Assembly: GCA_964408795.1 (NCBI GenBank) | Contig: CAYPAW010000081.1 | Span: forward strand, 1-64,000 | Direction: 5' to 3' | From: JABMQB01 sp964408795 | GTDB lineage: Bacteria; Bacteroidota; Bacteroidia; Bacteroidales; Prolixibacteraceae | Length of the DNA: 64,000 nucleotides | In this document: positions 28,301 to 34,485 of the stretch, one piece after another | Layout: each line of letters opens with the position of its first letter | Numbering within the stretch: position 1 is the first letter of the stretch | Program-made: the position numbers and the translations under genes | Notes under the pieces: model-generated | Database searches by the model: none | What the model was told of the DNA's origin: nothing | The model's input: only the letters and a program-made list of their open reading frames with translations

Positions 28301-28931
28301 CCGGTGCAGGAGCTGCGGTGGAATCGGATCCGGAAGGTCTTCGGGCAGCAAACATCCGCGCAAAAGGATTCGGTTTTTCAACACCGGGAAATCCATACCC
28401 GCTTTTTCTACCCAGCTCTACCCAATCTTCTCCATTCCTGGATACCAACAGGGCAAACTGCCATCCTCCTTTCCTGGTTTCATCATAGGTCAAATCGCCC
28501 TGAATGCCTATTTTCGTTACTTCTGCGATACCGGAACCGGAACCCAACTCAATCTGGACCCACCCGTCGGATCCTTCCAGATTCATTTCAGTAAGAAGAT
28601 TGTGATCGAGCAACCACTCCCTTTCATTTTTTGGAAGAACCCCCTGGTTCGTAGAAACCGAGATTCTGTTTGGAACATCATGTTCAATGATACCATCGGT
28701 AACCAGCTGTGCTGTAAGATTATAATCATAACTTGAAGAGTGAAAAGCCATTCTGTTCTTAGCCAGATTGCGATATCCATTTTTTTCAATCTCCAGCGTG
28801 GGTGAGAAATTTTCCTCCGGTCGCCCGGGATAATTCCCGGGTCCCTGTGTATACTTGGTTGAATGCTGATCACACCCTGTGAAAAACACCAGAAAACAAA
28901 AGAGGAAATACAAAAAGTGCGTATGCTTCAT
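25314..28931 (-). CDS. GH2 glycosidase of the beta-mannosidase / exo-beta-glucosaminidase type with two discoidin-like domains
   Basis: About 1205 residues from ATG at 28931 (MKHTHFLYFLFCFLVFFTGC, lipoprotein signal); a TTG eight codons upstream is less likely. Two F5/8-type-C (discoidin) carbohydrate-binding-like domains (about 45-255 and 265-370) precede the GH2 sugar-binding, Ig-like and TIM-barrel domains. Likely catalytic residues are the acid/base E830 in GRNEGNPP and the nucleophile E889 in HSERGMPN. The W- and H-rich barrel resembles CsxA-like enzymes (mannosylglycoprotein endo-beta-mannosidase and exo-glucosaminidase relatives) more than LacZ. The gene starts 20 bases after the GH5 stop, so the two are co-transcribed. 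It probably removes terminal beta-mannosyl or related units from imported oligosaccharides; exact specificity is unknown. Confidence 0.88.
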   Translation of the reverse strand: MKHTHFLYFLFCFLVFFTGCDQHSTKYTQGPGNYPGRPEENFSPTLEIEKNGYRNLAKNRMAFHSSSYDYNLTAQLVTDGIIEHDVPNRISVSTNQGVLPKNEREWLLDHNLLTEMNLEGSDGWVQIELGSGSGIAEVTKIGIQGDLTYDETRKGGWQFALLVSRNGEDWVELGRKSGYGFPGVEKPNPFARMFAARRPSGSDSTAAPAPAFRFRRRDPERNIFPVFEVEGSPGWRFLRMMFSAPCAKTWSIGEFVFYHNKTELNMAPSHTFKSAWMSSGNSSEWICIDLGSECTIDSLVLHWIRKAFAGRVEISNDRKTWTGIVDFSGNREIPDCLKLKNPVTGRYVRLSTNSSILGERVVLSELEVFGTGGPLPVPKAPPKEEMKNRITLSGGGWKIQRASLVPENGEILSQQGYRDEEWLVATVPGTVLTSYWNAGAIPDPNYGDNQLMISESFFNSDFWYRNEFEVPADFVHKHTFLNFDGINWKAEVFLNGRKAGRMEGAFTRATFDVTGWLRPGEVNTLAVFVIKNEHFGVVKEQTAIHPDKNGGILGGDNPTYHASIGWDWIPTIRGRNMGIWNDVFLTHTGEVTLEDPFIATDLPLPDTTWAEIKIEVTLKNHSSETVEGDLVGYYGEVPFKQEVTLAGMERRTLHLDGTTHPELRIENPELWWPKGYGKPHLYDVELAFNAAPGISDKRNFKSGIREMTYEIDRRVLKMYINGRRFIGRGGNWGFPEANLNYRNREYDIAVAYHADMNFTMIRNWVGQTGDEEFYEACDRHGIMVWQDFWLANPADGPDPYDPEMFMQNAEDMVRRIRNHPSVGIYCGRNEGNPPEVLDTALRKLILEDHPGLYYISNSSQGVVSGGGPYRALPVAAYYTLYGADKFHSERGMPNVMPFESLQQTLPEAAWWPQNSLWGLHDYCLEGAQGAASFNELIENGFGTVNSAQQFTFLAQRINYDGYRGMFEARSPLRKGLLLWMSHPAWPSMVWQTYDYYFEPTAAYFGCKKASESLHIQWNPTDNQVEVVNYHARNRQNLTAEARLINMDGMVMWKNQKEVNSNEDTTVKCFALEFPETLSSVHFIKLVLRKEEKVLSENFYWRGLEEGNYQALNQLPKGTLRTDTRVKKSGETWLLTTRMKNISETPLLMVRLKVAGRKSGERILPVFYSDNYVALMPDEEKTIIIQCREEDTRGEKPVVEISGFNL

Positions 28932-28951
28932 ACCGGGGTTCCAGTTCTTTT

Positions 28952-30028
28952 TCAATGATTCTGGAAATCCAGCTCTCCATGGAGGGCTTTCCTGAAAAAT
29001 GCTCCTCCTTCGGTCAGTTCATAGGGATCCTTTTCCCAGGACCGGATCATTTGGGGGCCCCATTCCGGATCAAAAACCCAACAGACCCAACTGATCCCTT
29101 TGGATTCACAGTATTTGATAATTCTGTTTCCATAAAAATCCTCGTTGATTTTCTCATCCGGTCGCATGTGAAGGCCGAATTCCGTAACCACAACCGGATA
29201 AGTGTCGGCAGCAAAACCAAAATTCTCTTCCCATTTAGGTTCCCAGGGTTGGGATCGTTTGTTGGCATAGGGGTGTGATACATACCCTATGCCTTCCGCA
29301 TTTACCGGATCAATATGCAGGGGCGTTAAATCATAGGCCCAGTCGAAACCGGCAACCAACGGTATGGTTTCTGTATCCCAGGCCCTGATGAGTTTAATAA
29401 TCCGTTCGTTGATCTCTTTCCATTCAGGCCAGGTCATGGTGCCTAACTGTCCCCGGTAGATGGTAGGTTCATTAAAAATTTCATAAAAAGCAACCGTGTT
29501 ATTCCCCCGGAAATGAGAAGCAATGGTCCGCCAGAACTCATAGGTTTCCTGTTTCGAAGTGTTGTACATGGGATTCTGGAAAAGCTCCATTCCCAGGTTT
29601 CCTATCGAATGCCAGTCAATGATGACATACATACCCAGGTCGGTACACCATTCCACGGCCTGGTCGAGCAAGGCGAGATACTTTGCAGGGGTACGTTCGC
29701 GCCAGGCCACCGGATGGACCGGAATGCGAACCAGCATGGCTCCCATCTCTTTGACCTGTTCAAAATGATCTTTGTTCCAATGGCCCTGTTTTTCCACTTT
29801 ATCGGGATCCGAAATGGACAAACCCTTGAAAAGGACGGTTTCCCCATCGGGATTCACAAACTTGTTTCCATCAACCCGGATGAGGGGCAACCATTTTGCC
29901 TTTTGGTTGATCTGCGGTCTCTGCCACGGCCCCCCCTGAAACCAGGTCCGGGTTTCCTGAGAAAAAACGGGCTGACTGAATAAAAGGATAAAAATCCATA
30001 CTACCGAATAACGTATTTTTTGTTTCAT
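28952..30028 (-). CDS. Secreted GH5-family endo-beta-glycanase (mannanase/glucanase type)
   Basis: A 358-residue cellulase-superfamily (GH5) enzyme with a signal peptide (ending PVFSQ). The (beta/alpha)8 barrel shows VRIPVHPVAW, IIDWHS, the acid/base E187 in the motif IFNEPT, and the nucleophile E283 in VTEFG. It would hydrolyse internal beta-1,4 linkages in glucan or mannan by a retaining mechanism. It lies between GH30-like and GH2 genes (27 and 20 bases away), forming one transcription unit. The sequence alone does not separate cellulase, mannanase and xyloglucanase subfamilies. No carbohydrate-binding module is present and the length is that of a bare catalytic domain. Confidence 0.93.
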   Translation of the reverse strand: MKQKIRYSVVWIFILLFSQPVFSQETRTWFQGGPWQRPQINQKAKWLPLIRVDGNKFVNPDGETVLFKGLSISDPDKVEKQGHWNKDHFEQVKEMGAMLVRIPVHPVAWRERTPAKYLALLDQAVEWCTDLGMYVIIDWHSIGNLGMELFQNPMYNTSKQETYEFWRTIASHFRGNNTVAFYEIFNEPTIYRGQLGTMTWPEWKEINERIIKLIRAWDTETIPLVAGFDWAYDLTPLHIDPVNAEGIGYVSHPYANKRSQPWEPKWEENFGFAADTYPVVVTEFGLHMRPDEKINEDFYGNRIIKYCESKGISWVCWVFDPEWGPQMIRSWEKDPYELTEGGAFFRKALHGELDFQNH

Positions 30029-30055
30029 GTTTTATGAAATTAGGATTACAATGAC

Positions 30056-32095
30056 TTATTGACTTATTAATGTAGTAAATCCTGCAGGGGTAAGATTGAT
30101 TTTTGCCACTCCGTCAATGACTTCAACGGGTTCCAGCTGTTCCATTTGTTTTCGGGCATTGGTTACAAAAACAGTAAAACCGGTGATTCCCGGGGGGATT
30201 CCATGGATGGTTACCGGACATTCAGCCCCGTTATTCACCATATGAACGGCATAGGTGTTCCTTGCAATGTTTCCAAAAGCGGCACATTGGATTGTTTCCT
30301 TGTTGCAGGTAAGAGGAATTGCAAATGCTTCTTCCGGAGTGGAAGCCAGTTGTTTGAGATTCCAGAACCGTTGGGTAGGCTTCAAAGGTCCCTGGGTGCC
30401 GAAAATGCCGTTTCCGGTCAATAGGGAGTAATCAGCCGTTAACTGCCACTGGAGAATAGACAGCGGCTGGCAAACAGCACAAATCCGGATATACAGATTG
30501 ATTTCATGCAAGGCAAAAGACGATTCGGAAAAGATCTCGGGATAATTCCAGGCTGCCGCATCGGTACTGCCTTCACCGACTAATAATGGAAGGTTCATTT
30601 TCCTGGCAGCACCTGCCCATTTTTTCAGGTTCTCATCCGTACAGCCTCTCCATGAATGGAACGATAGTGCTCCAATGTATTTATGTGTTTCGGGATCCTT
30701 CATGGCCGGCACAATAAAATCAAAGGTTGTGGCATCGGAATTATCCCCAAGGAGTAATTTGGTAGCCAACCCTTTTGAAGCCAGATGAGCTCCGAGCCCT
30801 TTGATGAATTCCGCATGTTCTTCCCCTGTATGGCGAACGTTGATACCGAGGTCTGACTCATTAAAGGAGAACAGGACCGCTTCCACCCCGTACATATTCT
30901 TCATGTACTCCACATAGTCTGCTATGGATTCGTAAATTTTCTCTGTTTTGTCGGGGTTCAGGGGGTATCCGTATATTCCTCTGGCGCGGTTGGCGAAAGC
31001 ATCTTTGGGATCTCCCAGGATGGCCCATGCGGGTGCTGACCAGTCGCTGATGATGACGGGCATCCCAATTGCCGCAAGGCGCTGAGCCATCTCCATGGCG
31101 CCTTTCACCCGGGGATCCAGGTTGCCGTTCCGGGCAGCCTCAACCGGATCCACGGCTTCTTCAGGGTGCCAGAAATTCCAGGGCATCTCTACCCTTCCCC
31201 AGGCAACCCGCATATTATCCAGACAATACTGAATCACCGCCGGATCCGTTTCGGGGTTCTGCAACCTGAAATTCCCTCCCAGTCCTTCAAACTTCTGCCC
31301 CGGACGGTTTACATTAAGGGAAATATCCACCGGGGAATGATCAATATCCCCTTCCGTTACAAGAATGATCGTCTTTTCGGATTGGGTGCCTGCGGAAATT
31401 TTTCCGCCCAGCAATTCAATCATTACCTGAAGATTCGCATTCCCGGAAATTTCTTTTCTGAGGTATACCTTCGATTCCGGGCTTATATCTATGATCAGCT
31501 CCTTTTGGTTTGAACGAAACAATAATCCGTCGGCATTCAGTGGATACGGATCCTTGTAATCCCGGGATGTCAGATCCTTTAAATGAATCTCTGAATCCGT
31601 AAGGAAAGAACCAAGCCGGGACCGGATGCTTCCTCCGGTAAAATAGTCAGCAGGTACATCCATCTGAAAAAAGATCGTTCCCAGTGTGGTATCTACATTT
31701 ACGGTTGTATGCACTTTCACCTCAACCGTTCCCCTGGTGATGTCTTTCACAACCTGTGTGAAAGCAATATCAGGGCTGCGGTTCATCCCTGAAAAAGAGC
31801 GTCCCCCAAATCCGGTATGTACCGTTTGAAGATTCCCCTCCCGGTGGTATTGAGGCCGTTGCCTCTCTTTGGCTGTTTTCGTTACCTGGTTCCAGTCCGC
31901 ATCTGCACTGCCCAAACTGGTCTCAAACTCCATCAACTGCCCATCAAGTCGGATGCCTGTAATGTTTCCCCATGCCATCACTTCCGCCTGAGCCAGGGAC
32001 GCTGAAACAGACACCCCCAGCAAAAAAATAGATAAAACACAACCCGTGCTTATTCTTTTAAGAAAAAGAAAGCCTTTGTTCCTCTCAGATACCAT
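30056..32095 (-). CDS. Secreted GH30-like clan A glycosidase with extra N-terminal domain
   Basis: A 679-residue exported protein with a signal peptide (ending LAQA). An N-terminal region (about 35-265) is an all-beta segment without clear family. The barrel begins near residue 268 at QKFEGLGGNFRLQ, the GH30-like opening. Likely acid/base is E413 in SFNESDLG and likely nucleophile E508 in VGEGST. A C-terminal beta-sandwich (about 590-679) is as expected for GH30 beta-glucosidases, xylanases or fucosidases. The gene is 59 bases after the small secreted protein and 27 bases before GH5. It could remove backbone or side-chain sugars; GH30 is my best family call, with GH39 or an unclassified clan A family as alternatives. 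Confidence 0.72.
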   Translation of the reverse strand: MVSERNKGFLFLKRISTGCVLSIFLLGVSVSASLAQAEVMAWGNITGIRLDGQLMEFETSLGSADADWNQVTKTAKERQRPQYHREGNLQTVHTGFGGRSFSGMNRSPDIAFTQVVKDITRGTVEVKVHTTVNVDTTLGTIFFQMDVPADYFTGGSIRSRLGSFLTDSEIHLKDLTSRDYKDPYPLNADGLLFRSNQKELIIDISPESKVYLRKEISGNANLQVMIELLGGKISAGTQSEKTIILVTEGDIDHSPVDISLNVNRPGQKFEGLGGNFRLQNPETDPAVIQYCLDNMRVAWGRVEMPWNFWHPEEAVDPVEAARNGNLDPRVKGAMEMAQRLAAIGMPVIISDWSAPAWAILGDPKDAFANRARGIYGYPLNPDKTEKIYESIADYVEYMKNMYGVEAVLFSFNESDLGINVRHTGEEHAEFIKGLGAHLASKGLATKLLLGDNSDATTFDFIVPAMKDPETHKYIGALSFHSWRGCTDENLKKWAGAARKMNLPLLVGEGSTDAAAWNYPEIFSESSFALHEINLYIRICAVCQPLSILQWQLTADYSLLTGNGIFGTQGPLKPTQRFWNLKQLASTPEEAFAIPLTCNKETIQCAAFGNIARNTYAVHMVNNGAECPVTIHGIPPGITGFTVFVTNARKQMEQLEPVEVIDGVAKINLTPAGFTTLISQ

Positions 32096-32154
32096 GCACT
32101 CCGGATTTTAGGTTCAAAAATAAAAAAGCCGTTCGGGAGTTACAGGAAGATCCG

Positions 32155-32616
32155 TTATTGTTTATCATAAACCCCCGTCTCCGACATGTCGCCAAACGAT
32201 GAAGATGCAGTAAGTTCCACCGAAAGATGATTTCCATTCATGGAATATACTTCTACCAGGGTCATCTCTTCTCCTCCCATGGGGGTTTTGGAGGTTATGG
32301 TTAATGATTTTTTATCCGTAGACCAAACAGCTGTTGATTTCTTTTCAGAATCCATAAACCCGGTATTGACACACTCCTTTCCGTCGAGTGTGAAGGTGTC
32401 GTTGGTTGTAAATACCTGTCCCTGAAAATCAGAATGTTTCTCCACTTCCAACGTGTTTCCTGATTGGTTAATGATCATTTTCTGGGGCGACATCATAAAT
32501 TCCCCTCCAAGTTTGCTTTTTGAGGTGTTAATTTTCCAGGTTCCTGATAGATCAACCTGTCCGATAGCCAGTGTGCTTACCATGAGGGCAATTGATAAAA
32601 AAACAAGTTTTTTCAT
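32155..32616 (-). CDS. Small secreted lipocalin-like protein of unknown function
   Basis: 153 residues from ATG at 32616 (MKKLVFLSIALMVSTLAIGQ, a signal peptide). The mature part opens VDLSGTWKINTSKSKLGGEF and continues with alternating beta-strand patterns, as in lipocalin-like and META-type small beta-barrels. No catalytic motif is visible. It is the first gene behind leader element copy 3 and lies 59 bases before the GH30-like gene, so it is probably made with the glycosidases. An in-frame ATG at 32649 would overlap the leader and give no sensible signal peptide. Confidence 0.7.
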   Translation of the reverse strand: MKKLVFLSIALMVSTLAIGQVDLSGTWKINTSKSKLGGEFMMSPQKMIINQSGNTLEVEKHSDFQGQVFTTNDTFTLDGKECVNTGFMDSEKKSTAVWSTDKKSLTITSKTPMGGEEMTLVEVYSMNGNHLSVELTASSSFGDMSETGVYDKQ

Positions 32617-32723
32617 AATGATTAAAGAATTAAATTTATAAGGTATCATATGGAACTCGCATCCCGATAACTATCGGGATTAATCATCATCTTAAGTGTA
32701 AATATTAACCATGCTCGTTTCAT
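32617..32723 (-). promoter_or_regulatory. Conserved PUL leader element, copy 3 (before the glycosidase operon)
   Basis: Read on the - strand from 32723 it runs ATGAAACGAGCATGG, AATATTTACACTTAAGAT, the palindrome CCCGATAGTTATCGGG, ATGCGAGTT, ATACCTTATAAATT and then TTTAATCATT directly before the ATG. Nearly every block is shared with copy 2, and most with copy 1. It heads the transcription unit of the small secreted protein, GH30, GH5 and GH2. Confidence 0.6.
32646..32723 (-). CDS. Putative 25-codon leader peptide in element copy 3
   Basis: ATG at 32721-32723 opens a 25-codon frame to TGA at 32646-32648, 29 bases before the next gene. It reads MKRAWLIFTLKMMINPDSYR and ends DASSI. The homologous frame is open in copies 1 and 2, and the length differences within the shared region preserve phase. 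Translation is inferred only. Confidence 0.35.
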   Translation of the reverse strand: MKRAWLIFTLKMMINPDSYRDASSI

Positions 32724-33040
32724 ACGTTTTGAGATTTAGTTAAGAATGTTCATCCGTTTCTGACAGCATGAAACCGATTTCTGTTGTTTTCAGAGGGATT
32801 CGTAAAATCATTCAGTGTCAAACTATCCGGGGGATAAATTTCATAAAAATAAAAGAGATTTGTATTTATCCGTCCTGTTATTCATACAACAAACCTTCCT
32901 GGAATAACAGAAACGTTGCCGTTTATCAATAATTCAAAAAAAGCCTTGCCGGCATCCTGTACTATCCTGGCAGGCAAAATCCGGAGGGGCTTCCCGACCT
33001 CCTTCGTCGGTACGGGATCCCATTTGTATCCCAATGCAAA

Positions 33041-33068
33041 AGAGCTGCCGGTATCAACCAACAGCTCT
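33041..33068 (-). terminator. Weak hairpin downstream of tRNA-Arg
   Basis: Perfect 7-base arms AGAGCTG and CAGCTCT enclose a 14-base loop. On the - strand the hairpin is followed by TTTTG, 14 bases after the 3' end of the tRNA gene. The T-run is short, so this is only a candidate. Confidence 0.3.
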
Positions 33069-33081
33069 GTATATTTTGGTG

Positions 33082-33155
33082 TGAACCCGGAGGGACTCGA
33101 ACCCCCAACCTCCTGATCCGTAGTCAGGTGCACTATCCAATTATGCTACGGGTCC
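33082..33155 (-). tRNA. tRNA-Arg (anticodon ACG)
   Basis: A 74-base cloverleaf on the - strand. The acceptor stem GGACCCG pairs with CGGGTTC (one G-U). The D-arm contains AGCATAATTGGATAGTGC. The anticodon stem-loop CTGACTACGGATCAG has ACG (33119-33121), which is read as ICG for CGU/CGC/CGA. The T-arm has GGTTCGAGTCC. CCA is not encoded. A well-formed promoter sits 14 bases upstream. Confidence 0.96.
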
Positions 33156-33168
33156 CGGCTAAGCGGTG

Positions 33169-33198
33169 CAAAGATATAACATATTTCGTTTTGAACAA
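33169..33198 (-). promoter_or_regulatory. Promoter of tRNA-Arg (TTG-N19-TATCTTTG)
   Basis: On the - strand a -33 TTG (33196-33198) and a -7 box TATCTTTG (33169-33176) are separated by exactly 19 bases. This matches the Bacteroidetes primary-sigma promoter, with the start expected about 7 bases before the mature tRNA. Confidence 0.7.
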
Positions 33199-33211
33199 TA
33201 TCCGTTACCGG

Positions 33212-33508
33212 TTAATGATATTTCTCCATTTTATCTTCGATGGTCACATTGTCCGAAAAACGGGTTTGTATTTTAATATAGGTCATCAGGGCATCAGCTC
33301 CTGACAAACGGCATTGTTCATGGATCTTCCGGATCAATGCCAGTGCTTCTTCCAGTGTGCATTCCACAACGGTTTCAAAAGGGCACACTTTGTAAGGAAA
33401 TCCGGACCCGGAGATAATTTTTATCGCGTCGTCAACTATCGCATACGGGTGTTTAACGGCGGCTTGGGGCAACACCTGGATGGCCATGTTAATGGTTTTC
33501 TGTTCCAT
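33212..33508 (-). CDS. MTH1187/YkoF-type thiamine-binding family protein (DUF77)
   Basis: A 98-residue ferredoxin-like-fold protein of the DUF77/MTH1187 family. The usual pattern is visible: MAIQVLPQA near the start, YAIVDDAIKIISGSGFPYKV (the sg-y-v-p/g segment), FETVVECTLEEAL and a final helix. Members bind thiamine-like ligands and form tetramers, but their cellular role is poorly defined. The gene starts inside the end of the upstream gene (20-base overlap), which suggests translational coupling with the HEAT-like protein. No thiamine genes are nearby. Confidence 0.8.
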   Translation of the reverse strand: MEQKTINMAIQVLPQAAVKHPYAIVDDAIKIISGSGFPYKVCPFETVVECTLEEALALIRKIHEQCRLSGADALMTYIKIQTRFSDNVTIEDKMEKYH

Positions 33509-34241
33509 TGCTTTTCTTTTTGTCTTTTCTGTCTGCTATTATTTTTTTTACTTCCTTATCCGACAAGGTTTTGATGTTGGTTACAATTACATCTTTGCTC
33601 AAAAAGGAGCCATAATCGTTCGCTGTATCAACTACTTTATCAAAAATCTCTTTAAGGGATGCCTTCAAGGGTAAATTCAGGTGGGTGGTTGTATACCCCT
33701 GAAAAAACGCAATCTCTTCCAGCTCTCCGTGGTGTCCCTGTAGAATATCTTCCAGTTCGCTTTTCAGAATTTTCTTCTGGTAGGCAAGCAAGATACCGGA
33801 AGGATCCTGATAGGTGAATACAACGTTATAGCGCAAATTGGTTCCTTTCCCTCCCAGTCCGGTAGAAATATAGACCTGTTGTTCCTCCAGGAGAGAGCTT
33901 TGCATAAGCATCCTGCTCTCCTGCAGAGCTAGAATAGCCCAATCCTTTAACAAAGGATCGGGATCATTCGCATAACGTTCGATAGCCCTGTACGCTTTTG
34001 TGTCGGCCACTGAAGCAAGACCGGTAAGTATTTCTTTCTTTTTCTCCGTTTCGGTTTCATCAAACAACCGGTCCCTGAGTGGAAGATATTCCACAGGATC
34101 CTGCTTTTTCTTTAACCGGCCGGAATAACGGAAATACTTTTTTTGCGTTTCAATATTGATCTTCTCCTCCAGAATATTGAATTTTTCCGGCAACTCATCC
34201 AGTGCCTTTTTTATTTTTCTGTAGAATTCTTCTTCTTCCAT
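33489..34241 (-). CDS. Uncharacterized HEAT-repeat-like cytosolic protein
   Basis: 250 residues with no signal peptide or membrane segment. The first third is charged and helical. Residues about 80-115 (ILTGLASVADTKAYRAIERY, then LLKDWAILALQESRML) look like HEAT or armadillo-type helical repeats. The remainder has no recognized family, and the C-terminus is Lys-rich (DRKDKKKSNG). It overlaps the DUF77 gene by 20 bases. I cannot assign a function. Confidence 0.65.
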   Translation of the reverse strand: MEEEEFYRKIKKALDELPEKFNILEEKINIETQKKYFRYSGRLKKKQDPVEYLPLRDRLFDETETEKKKEILTGLASVADTKAYRAIERYANDPDPLLKDWAILALQESRMLMQSSLLEEQQVYISTGLGGKGTNLRYNVVFTYQDPSGILLAYQKKILKSELEDILQGHHGELEEIAFFQGYTTTHLNLPLKASLKEIFDKVVDTANDYGSFLSKDVIVTNIKTLSDKEVKKIIADRKDKKKSNGTENH

Positions 34242-34432
34242 TTCTATACCCTCTTTTTCCGTTTGACAAATTTACAAATAACTATGCTTTAAATAAAGAA
34301 TCCACCCATTAAGGAAAATTATGAATTCATCTCCGGTCTTCGGGCTTCAGACTTCGGGCTTCCCTCCCTTCAACCATGCAAAACAAAAAAATTATCGGAC
34401 CCAAAAGAGGTGGGTTTTTAGAATATATTGAA

Positions 34433-34468
34433 TATATTTGTCCCCTAATTTTTATTTAATTTAAATAA
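34433..34468 (+). promoter_or_regulatory. Candidate feoAB promoter -7 box and metalloregulator-like palindrome
   Basis: TATATTTG (34433-34440) fits the Bacteroidetes -7 consensus. Directly behind it, TTATTTAA-T-TTAAATAA (34452-34468) is a perfect 17-base inverted repeat that would span the start region of the transcript. Iron-uptake genes are commonly repressed by Fur or DtxR-type dimers binding such palindromes; which protein would bind here is unknown. No good -33 box was found. Confidence 0.4.
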
Positions 34469-34485
34469 CAACAAGAACAGACACA

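Noticed and set aside
32882..33133. 83-codon open frame across the tRNA-Arg gene
   Set aside because: It reads through the tRNA on the same strand; the tRNA cloverleaf explains the sequence.
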